Origin: Hemicentrotus pulcherrimus | Taxonomy: Eukaryota > Echinodermata > Echinoidea > Camarodonta > Strongylocentrotidae | Direction of reading: 5' to 3' | DNA length: 18,434 nt | NCBI GenBank assembly: GCA_003118195.1 | Contig: BEXV01001073.1 | Location: 40,207 to 58,640, forward strand | Shown here: positions 1 to 8,300 of the stretch, one piece after another | Layout: each line of letters starts with the position of its first letter | How positions within the stretch are numbered: the first letter of the stretch is position 1 | The notes under the pieces: generated by a model | Databases searched by the model: none | Told to the model about the DNA's origin: nothing | The model's input: the letters and a program-made list of their open reading frames with translations, nothing else | Made by a program: the position numbers and the translations under genes

Positions 1-15
1 GGGGGGGGGGGGGGG
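1..15. repeat. G homopolymer at window edge
   Basis: Fifteen consecutive G residues open the window. Such a run may be genuine simple sequence or an assembly or sequencing edge artefact; nothing in the window distinguishes these. Confidence 0.6.
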
Positions 16-252
16 AGTGTAGAGGCCACCGATTACTGTCAAATATATTAATTCCAATTCAAGTCAATTCAATTTCAATTTTATTGGAAATTTGTTTCGT
101 TCGCATGTTAATACAATGTCCCAACGTCTACAAATTTAACCCTATTGACTCGGGGCCGGGGGCTAAATTATTTTCCTATTAAATCTATAGTAGACCTACT
201 TGCGTATAATATGCGCACATGGTCATTTTCCTCGACCAATGGTTTTAGTTAG
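16..252. other. Unannotated AT-rich upstream DNA
   Basis: I see no coding sequence, RNA gene or clear repeat here. A short stretch near 15-35 (agtgtagaggccaccga) loosely matches the reverse complement of 1556-1590, which could be a shared repeat family, but the match is too short to annotate. Confidence 0.4.
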
Positions 253-325
253 CATCGTGTGGCGTGGTTGGAATCATTGCTGCGCCTGTGCCTCATGACT
301 CTCGGGTTCGAGTCTCGGATTGCAA
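253..325 (+). repeat. tRNA-like element (degenerate, probable SINE head)
   Basis: A RNA polymerase III A-box-like segment TGGCGTGGTTGG (260-271) is followed about 45 nt later by a B-box-like GGTTCGAGTCT (305-315), the spacing of a class I tRNA. A five-pair T stem with two G-T pairs can be drawn around loop TTCGAGT (307-313). The acceptor halves 253-259 and 319-325 do not pair, so this is not a functional tRNA. A tRNA-derived SINE head or tRNA pseudogene is the best reading. Confidence 0.45.
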
Positions 326-844
326 ATTTTATACTTTTTATTTCTTTTGCTGATATTAGTAAGGTGTAACTTCGAGAAGTACGAGTATTATAGTTGTATT
401 ATCTCTCGAAGTCGTCACAGCGTATAGAAAAAGTCGCAGTTCGCCGGGACCTCAAACTCCTTCATTGCAAGGAAATAGAAAACTGTGCTGATTTTAAGAG
501 GCCAATTAAAGGAATTAAAGAAATAAAATAAAATAAAATGAAACAAAAGGAATACCTAATACTTGAGAGTCCGAGAAGAGAAGTGAATGACATGTTATAT
601 GATTGAAATTTGTATTCTTCTGCCGGTTCATACTTTTCATTTTGTATATACTTATGCTTTTGTACTTTATAGAAATTCCACAAATTCATCACTATATTCC
701 TCTTTTTCCTCCTCCTCGTTTTCTTCTTTTTTTTCTTCTTGAACTTATTATCATTTCTATCATCATTATTAACTTTAATAAGTAATTATTTTTATTTTCA
801 TTATCTGTCTGTAAATATTACTATTCTAACTTATTTTTTGTACC
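326..844. other. AT-rich upstream DNA, no gene recognised
   Basis: Low-complexity T-rich stretches (about 690-840) dominate. Short open frames on both strands here encode low-complexity Phe/Leu/Ile-rich sequence and look like chance. Part of 780-844 (ctgtctg repeats) may belong to the retrotransposon tail that follows. Confidence 0.4.
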
Positions 845-995
845 TGTCTGTAGGGGACCCCACTGGAAATAAGCTCTCGAGCTTTTGTCGGTTATCCTGT
901 TCAAGCTGACTTAATTTTGATATGTTCGTATTGTACATGTATATTGATGTATGTTGGAAGCTTGTCGAATAAAAATCAATCAATCAACCAATCAT
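845..995 (+). mobile_element. 3' tail of a non-LTR retrotransposon (putative)
   Basis: The run 'ctgtctgtaggggaccccactggaaataagctctcgagcttttgtcgg' (given here as a description of 847-894) contains a ggggacccc palindrome and a small aagctc/gagctt hairpin, followed by ttatcctgttcaa. The segment then ends in AATAAA (969-974) and a tetranucleotide tail of aatc repeats (976-995). This combination resembles 3' ends of CR1-like LINEs of marine invertebrates. No reverse-transcriptase coding sequence is present upstream, so it would be a 5'-truncated copy. The family assignment is from memory of such tails. Confidence 0.45.
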
Positions 996-1090
996 AATTA
1001 TATTGCGTGGATTTGAGCAACAATACCGTCACAGCTGACCCAACACAGCAACATATCTTTCTTGCGCGCTCGACGAGACGACTCCACATA

Positions 1091-1375
1091 ACAATGCCCT
1101 CTCTCTTACTCTCCTTCCACCCCGGCCGTTTCTTCGCTTCCTTTCTCTCTTTTTTTCTTCTTCCCTTTTCTCCCTTTCTTTCTTTTCCTTCCTTTCCTGT
1201 CCGTCCTCTTTATATTTTGTCTCTTTCTTTCTTCTCTTCTCTTTCCATTCTTTTCTTTTTTTTCCCCCTCTCTTTTCCTTTCTTTCCTTTCTTTCCTTTC
1301 TTTTCCTTTCCCTTTTTTTTTTCATTTCCTTTCCTTCGGCTCATTTTTCTCTCCCCCTTTTCTCATTTTCCCCGA
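1091..1375 (+). repeat. Polypyrimidine tract (C/T-rich, about 285 bp)
   Basis: The + strand is almost purely C and T, with tttcc/ctttc-type motifs and few purines. Both strands carry spurious open frames here (Phe/Ser/Pro-rich on +, Arg/Lys/Glu-rich on -). Long homopurine-homopyrimidine tracts can adopt triplex structures. It lies about 0.9-1.2 kb upstream of the IWS1 start codon. Confidence 0.8.
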
Positions 1376-1407
1376 CGGCATCGCAATTTTACCGACAATA
1401 TGCAGGC

Positions 1408-1435
1408 AGGTGGGGTGGGGTGTCGCACCCCACCT
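1408..1435. repeat. GC-rich perfect 10-bp inverted repeat
   Basis: Arms aggtggggtg (1408-1417) and caccccacct (1426-1435) are exact reverse complements around an 8-nt loop. The left side holds G runs. No function is evident; it may be the end of a repeat element. Confidence 0.6.
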
Positions 1436-1725
1436 CATGGGATGCACTAGTCTGACATATAAGGTTAACATTAATATGCTTTCAGACTGAAAATTAAACC
1501 AACAGCATTTAAGCTAATGTACAGTAATCACAAGCCATCATAACTTATATGCAGGGGTCGGTGGCTTCTATTTTTTCCCACACTTCAAGCCGTGATAGAT
1601 CGGCAACTATCAATCGAAACACGTCTTAGCTAAAGTCCGGCTAAAGTAAAGAAAGAAATGTTATCATAATTTTGGGGTCTAAAATTTGAAAGCGGCATAG
1701 TTTTGTTTTGGGTACTTAGGGCTAT
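1436..1725. other. Upstream intergenic DNA, nothing recognised
   Basis: No coding sequence, tRNA-like box or clear terminal repeat was found between the GC-rich hairpin and the long palindrome. Confidence 0.4.
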
Positions 1726-1771
1726 ACCCTCCCAATTTAATGTGGCATATGCCACATTAAATTGGGAGGGT
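1726..1771. repeat. 46-bp perfect palindrome
   Basis: Two 23-nt arms, accctcccaatttaatgtgg+cat and its exact reverse complement, meet with no spacer at CATATG (centre 1748/1749). Perfect, spacerless palindromes of this size are rare by chance and unstable in cloning. It could be transposon ends joined head to head, a recent inverted duplication, or an assembly join. Confidence 0.9.
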
Positions 1772-1899
1772 GCAACAGGTTTGCCCCCACACAGGTGTTA
1801 AGTGTAGTGTTAGTATTGGTGTAATCGCATTATATTACAGTGCTAGTCGAGTCCAGTGCGTGCTAACAACGCTGCGCTGGTCGTCTCATATGCATATGC

Positions 1900-1923
1900 G
1901 CAGTGTAAACGCGTTTGCACTGC
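1900..1923. repeat. 24-bp near-perfect palindrome near promoter
   Basis: The sequence gcagtg-taaacgcgttt-gcactgc reads as its own reverse complement at 22 of 24 positions, centred on ACGCGT. It is CpG-containing and sits about 390 bp upstream of the start codon, so a protein-binding site is conceivable but untested. Confidence 0.5.
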
Positions 1924-1939
1924 TATTTAGCGTGACGTT

Positions 1940-2307
1940 TCTCAAGATACACAAGAAGATTGCAAAATTTTATATAAACTCTGGACTTTATTGCTTGATT
2001 CCTCGTGGTTTAACAATCATTGAAATATAATTTACACCACTGCTTTCATTTAGGAGTGTTTTCTGTGACGATTTCGACGTTTTGGATAGGACAAAAGACG
2101 CAGCTAACGCGTCCTATTTCCGCGTCCAGTCCCACCCGTAGACATCGCCGCTTGTGGTTCGTGCCTTTTTGACAACAGAGAAGTGAGAACGGAACTTCGA
2201 GCTTCGCGTCATCTCTTCAGCGAATTGAACACTGAAAATTAATCAATCATGCCATCACAAGTTTTGTGATAAACAGTCTTAGCTTCGTGATCTAGATTAT
2301 CATCATC
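1940..2307 (+). promoter_or_regulatory. IWS1: Putative IWS1 promoter and 5'UTR
   Basis: This stretch directly precedes the IWS1 start codon and is richer in CpG than its surroundings (2061-2210). A TATA-like TATATAAA lies at 1970-1977 and TGACG motifs occur at 1933-1937 and 2066-2070. A 7-bp inverted repeat (ataggac 2086-2092 / gtcctat 2111-2117) could fold in DNA or in the leader. The transcription start is not determined by sequence, and a noncoding first exon further upstream cannot be excluded. Confidence 0.35.
2249..2269 (+). CDS. Short upstream ORF (MPSQVL) in the putative IWS1 leader
   Basis: An ATG at 2249 opens a six-codon frame that ends at TGA 2267-2269, 38 nt before the IWS1 ATG. 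If the leader extends this far, scanning ribosomes would meet it first. Position -3 of its ATG is A, a fair start context. Whether it is transcribed or translated is unknown. Confidence 0.25.
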   Translation: MPSQVL

Positions 2308-2329
2308 ATGGAGGAAGAATACGAGAGTG
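2308..2329 (+). CDS. IWS1: IWS1 exon 1 (coding part)
   Basis: Encodes MEEEYES plus the first base of a split Gly codon. The donor is GTAAAT (2330). The start matches the MDSEYYSG beginning of vertebrate IWS1, which is the main reason for choosing this ATG. Intron phase 1. Confidence 0.9.
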
Positions 2330-5300
2330 GTAAATGCCTTTGCCTTGCTTGAGTCAGATTTTGAATTTGACTCTTTTTTTTTTCCCCCTTCTTTTTTGCA
2401 ATGAAATTGAAAAAAGGTTGCTTCTTTTTTCAATCAAATTCACATTCACAAAGAATTGGAATACTAATTGTTTTTTAATAGATAAATCAAAAAGATGCCT
2501 ACCTATCCTGCTTAAATATGTTCACCTACGGTGCCACTTTTAGTTTCATTTTAACAATCTTGAATAAGCAGATAAGATGTCAGCACTAAACAGATTTTGA
2601 CATAATGAGTCGTAGAATTGCATGACACAGTCTAAGATTAGCTCATTTTCACAATGTGATGTTTCTATGTAGCCTTTTGAATATTAACTAGATACACCTA
2701 GTGATAAACAAATCCAACAGGCACATTCTTCTTGTTTCTTCACATTGTCTTTGGATCTACTTTAGAATTTTCAGGGTTGATTGAATTGCATTGGGTCCCT
2801 TCCCTTTTTTTACAGGAAGCAACGGAGGAAGTACACCTGTTCTAGATGAGAGGGAAGATGGTAGTGAGGTAAGAGTAATGTAGTATCAACATGTTTATAA
2901 CTGAGACTGAGAGCATGAAAATAGAACATCTAAGCAATGATTTCCCAGATAAGATTGTAGTTATGCCTAAGGCATCATCTTGAACCTTGAAATAGTAATC
3001 CCTTTCAGCAGCTCCTATTATCGTATTTGCCGGCGATAACGCCGCACCCTCGTATAGGCCGCACCCCCGATTTTGACCTTTAAAAAGAAAAAAAAAAAAA
3101 AATTTTTTGGACGAAGTCAGGATCGAACCCGGGTCGACATGGGTAGATTGATAGCCGAAACCAGCGCCTTAGACCCCGCGGCCACCCTGCACCGATACCT
3201 AAGCTTGCAGTTTTTTTGTGATCTATACATTGAAATGGATTGAAAATGGCGACTTCGCGAGCTGGATGTGTTTAACGGCCCCTTATTTTACTTTTGCAAT
3301 GCATTAGCACGAACTTTGATCAAGATCTATCGGCAGATGTTGTTTTTGGAAAATTATACGAGTCTTCATGTCAACACTGCAAGGTAAAATTGTCGGTAAG
3401 ATGTGTGGAAATGTCCTGTTCCATAGTGGTATAGTTATTGTACCATTCGTAGTCCCATATGTGCAAATTTGTGCTGGTTTTGACTTGATAATTTTTGGTT
3501 TTTTACTCTTGTCGCCGTATATATGCCGCACCCCAACTTTTTGATTTTTTCTCTCCCGAGAATACTGCGGCGTTTACACCGGCAAATACGGTAGTTGTTC
3601 TGGGGAAGCTGTGATCCCATCACATCAAAACACATATCCCCTAGGTGATACATAAATAATATTATCCTTTTACACCCAGATTGGCATTTGTTTTGAATAC
3701 TTTACAAATTTACATATGCACACAGTTTCGATGTACTTGCGCCATTTGGTAAGTTCACCAAGACCGTGTTTCACCATGGCATCTTATACTATCTTTGTTA
3801 CAGGAAGGAGAATATGAATCACCAGCTGAGGAAGAAGGAGAAGAAGGGGAGGCTGGAGAAGTAGTATCCGACGCAGAAGAAGAGGAACAGGAGGAAAGGC
3901 AAGGCAGCGATGAAGAATATGACGAGAGGAGGGTTGTAGAACGAGATGAAAAAGGCTATGATGGTGGTCGAAATGAACAGGATGCTGAGCAGTACCAAGA
4001 AGAAGGATCCGAGGAAGGCGAGGAGGTCGATGACAGGAGGTCGGAAGACGGGTATGAGCAAGAAGATGGAGGGCACGAAGCGGTAGAGTATTCCGGAGGA
4101 GAAGAAGGGAATCAAGTTGAAGAAGGGAATGAGGTAGAAGAAGGACAGGAGGTGGAGGAGGGGGGAGAACTTGAGGAAGGGGAGGAGATTGAAGAAGGGG
4201 AAGAAGTAGAGGAAGGGGAGGAGATTGAAGAAGGGGAAGAAGTAGAGGAAGGGGAGGAGATTGAAGAAGGGGAAGAAGTAGAGGAAGGGGAGCAACTGGA
4301 AGAAGGGGAGCATGAGGAGGAGGAAGAAGGCGGCGATGGTAATGAAAGGTATAGGGATGATCAGAGTGATGGAGAGCTTCCATATGAGGAAGAGGAAGAG
4401 GACAATAAAGGTTTGGAGCAAGTGAGCGATGTTGAACAAGTCAGTGATGGGGATTTGGAAGCCAGTGATGATGAGAGGAGAGTGGAATCGAGGCAAGAGG
4501 AAGCAGAGGAGGAGGAGGATGCTGGTGCAGGAGGTTATGCCCAGCAAAACGCAAGTAATGAATATGAACAGATCCTAAGTGACGAGGAACAAATTGAAGA
4601 CGATGATGCGCAGGAAGTACAACCTGAGAAGAAGCATGATGATTTGTATGAACAGATGGATGATGATGAGGAGGCAGACTTTGAGGACGCCCCAGTTCAA
4701 GACCAGAGACGGATAGAACAAGACATTCCAGAAATTGAAGCACAATTTAGCGCCGATGAAGACGAAGAAGAAGGCGAGAGAGAACCTCTATACGAAGACG
4801 TTGACGAGGATGAAGAAGATGAAATCCAAAGGCAAATTCAGCCAGACGGTCGAGAGGCTGTCTCTCCAGAGCAAGAAGAAGGTGAAGAAATCTTGGAGGA
4901 GATCGAAGAGGAAGTAGAGGGGGACTACGATGATGATGGTGACCCGGAACCGGAAATCATCGAAGCTGGCGATGAAGAACACTTGGAGATGGGGGAAGAA
5001 GAATGGGAGGAGATTGTCGATGATGATGATGAGGATGCAGAAGTGGTGGAAGAATACATTGAATATGCAGATGAAGAGGACGAAGGACAGGAGAGAGAAG
5101 TAATGGAAGAAGAAGCAGAACAGGCCGAGGATGGGGAGGAACAGGTAGAGAGGGAAGAAGAGACCAAGGTATCAGGAGATGAAGAAGAAGCAGGGGAAGA
5201 GGAAGCTGCGGCTGATGCTGGTCATGACTTCATGGCAGAACTACAAGGTATGTACTTGTTCAGCCCACATTCTAACCCCTTATATTTGCCCTCCAAATAG

Positions 5301-8300
5301 CTTAGAGTAATTATCTTATCTGTGTTGTAAATAACCAGGCATTTGTTAAGCAACAATTTGTATTTTATCAATCAGAATATCCATGAGAAAATTTGTTGAT
5401 ATAAAGATGAAACTTCTTTTCTAAAGACATGTTTTCCTTTAAAATAATTTCTGTCAGCTTTCACATTTCCTCCACCCCATGTTTTTGTTTTTTGTTAATT
5501 TGTATACATTTCTAAAAAATAATATATTACATTTATATAGCGCTTAATACAAAGTTTCTAAGCACTTAACAAAAATAAGAATACGAAGTAGTGTTAACCT
5601 ACAATTACAACAATATAGTACATGATACATAATTCTAATTTTAAATTCCTAATAATAATCATTCAATATAAAATATGTTCTATAAATGTCTAATGTTCTA
5701 TAACACTTAACTTATAGCATGGAAAAAACTGCAGAGAGGTTTCTGCATTTAAAGTCTGCTTCATCATTTGGAGGCATGTATTGACTAATTGTCGGGTATT
5801 ATCCTTCCAAGTTCCATGTAAAGAATACATTTCAAGTGAAATTCATACATACATGTACATGTTGGATAGAAACACATCTCTGTTTCTTTGTCAGATGAAG
5901 CAAGTGATGACGATGATGAAGATGATGTCATTGGGAGATCGAAGAGCAAGAGGAGAGCCTTAGCCAGGGACAGTGGTGATGAAAGTGAAGAAGAGAAGTA
6001 AGTTTGATTCTTTTCTGGGATATCTATTGATCTTCTGTGAAAAAATATTGTATGCGGTATGACTGTTGTACAGAAATCCTGAGGGTCGTTGGTGACCGTT
6101 GTTAGGCCTTTTGTCGATGAAGATATATTTATGGCTGTCTGTTCAAGTTTCAAAAATTCAACCTGGGATGTCCTAAGTACTGTAAACGCTGTTATTTTCA
6201 AGTGATTAAGTTTCCGTGCTGAGCGACCCCCAAACATATTAGCTGGTTCTTAAATTCGCGTTACACACAATTCAGCCCCCTCAAAACATGCTTAAGAAGT
6301 CATGCTTATATTTTCGCAAGTTCTAAAATTCGCGCTTGCCAATCACGAATTCCGCAAAAAAATAAACGTACCTCAAATATTTCTACTTTTGCAGTATATG
6401 AAACATTTCACCTTTTATCTAGAAGCACATTGCGATGTATGGTCCTCCAAATCACAATTTCCTTAGTGCAAATCCCTCTGGATGACAAAATGTCTGTGAA
6501 CATGTTTTATTCCCACCAACCCCCTCCCCTGCCAAAAGAAATATTATAGTATTTTTAGAGAACCATTAGAAAACAAAGGTGATGCAGATATTGTTGTGTG
6601 TCTGTTGTGGTAGGGATAGGTCTAATGCCCACAAATAACATAATACAGTTACCATTAAAAGGGGTAAAATTATTTACCCCATGTAAATTTGATGGTTTGG
6701 TCTTTTTGTAACTCATGAATGAAAGGTGGAATTAGTGATTTTGTAGAATACTTTTAGTTCTAAGCTCAGGAGAAATCAATTTTTCACAGGTACTTAAAAA
6801 ATTACAAAACTCTGTAAGGGTATAAATGATTTAATTCTTAACTGTTCATGTTTGTTTTCTATTGTTCATTCAACCTTTTGCTTTTTCACTCTCGTTCTTC
6901 TGTGTATGTACGTATGTATCAGGGAAGAAGCAGTGGGTGAATTGATTGCAGATATCTTTGGTTCCAGTGATGAAGAGGAGGAGTTTGAGGTGAGTCTTCA
7001 TTTTTTTTTCAGCCCATAGCTATTATTCCTCAATAGCCTTTAAGTCTTAACTGTAGTTTGATACAAAATTTTATAAAATTTGAAAGGTAAGGTATATCAC
7101 AGCATTAACAATATAAAAAAATCATGTGTTGTACTCATGGGGCCAAAAATCAAATTTAACCATACATGTCATGAAGGTATTGTGTACAATGCAGAATTTG
7201 TCATAATTATTAAATGCTTGAATGATAATTCTAGTAATAATTCCTAAACACTATGAGATTCAGCTTTAGAATTTCAAAGGCATATCTGTGTAGAAGGGTT
7301 TATTAATTTTGTCGATATACATGTAGTTGCACATGTTTGTGCATACAAAAAAAAATACTTGTACTCCCTTATTGTAATGATAAAATAAAATACAACACAG
7401 TTAGCAAAAAACAAATACTACAAACTGAATTAATTAATCATTTACATACAACATCAAAGCAAAGATAAAGTAGACTTGTACACAAATAGTGTCTAATGCA
7501 CTATTGATTATCATGAATAATACTATATATTCAGTAGTCTCCTTTTGTAATATGACTTTTCTGTTAATTCTGTTTTCAGGGCTTTGGTGCAGCAGAATTG
7601 CAGGGCCCAGCAAAGAAGAAGAAGAGCACAAGTAAGTCTCTTTCATTTACTTGGCATATCATCTTGTTCTTGTGATTTGTACGAATTCTCCTACTCATCC
7701 CGTTTGTCCGGCTCGCAATAAAATCATATCGTTAGGTCAGAGTCAGTAGGGCTCTGTGTTATAGTACATGAGTTAAGACAAGTACTGCAAAGTTATCCAA
7801 TTTCTCTAGTCTGCCCCATACCCCTACACATAATTGAATAGCATAATATAATCTTTTATATTACTGTTCCTCAAAAATTTATGTCAATTCCAGTAAGAAA
7901 AATCCACAAAAAACTGAACAAAATTGATGGAAAGGGACACACGTGCAACATTTTAAAAGATTGTATAAAGCTCTATTTTTTGTGAGCTGACATGGACACA
8001 GACATTTTTGTGAGTTTTTGTGATAACATTGAACAGTCTACTTACAGTATTTTTTTGCAATGCAATGCTTTACCAGCTCATTTCCACATTATGTTGAATT
8101 TGCAACCCCATAACAATTTGTGACATTTATGAAAATGATATCCACCTGAAAATAAGGGCTTCTACAGTAATCTGCCTTAACTAATCCTAACATGTAATTA
8201 TGTATAGAAATTTGAGTTTGATGTACGTCATAAGTACTAGTTTGTGAAGTACAAATATGAAATATAAGTGTAAATTTGTTGTTGAACAATCTCGATTACA

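Noticed and set aside
253..325. Functional tRNA gene
   Set aside because: Boxes are spaced correctly but acceptor stem does not pair, so only a tRNA-like or SINE head is supported.
1007..1450. 147-residue + frame and 98-residue minus frame over the pyrimidine tract
   Set aside because: Phe/Ser/Pro-rich and Lys/Arg/Glu-rich low-complexity translations of a C/T tract; no conserved motif.
15..1590. Large transposon bounded by agtgt...gccaccga and its inverted match at 1556-1590
   Set aside because: Only about 8-12 matching bases with a large gap, no target duplication and unrelated elements between; likely two members of a repeat family or chance.
3784..4547. Long minus-strand open frames rich in Leu/Pro and Leu/Phe opposite exon 3
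   Set aside because: They mirror the GA-rich repeat of the acidic exon; composition is a pure by-product of CTT/CTC complement codons, with no domain and no gene structure.
5248..5300. IWS1 ending at 5300 as a single-exon acidic protein
   Set aside because: The frame passes a good GTATGT donor at 5248 and the next exons continue the IWS1 protein in phase; the stop at 5298 is intronic.
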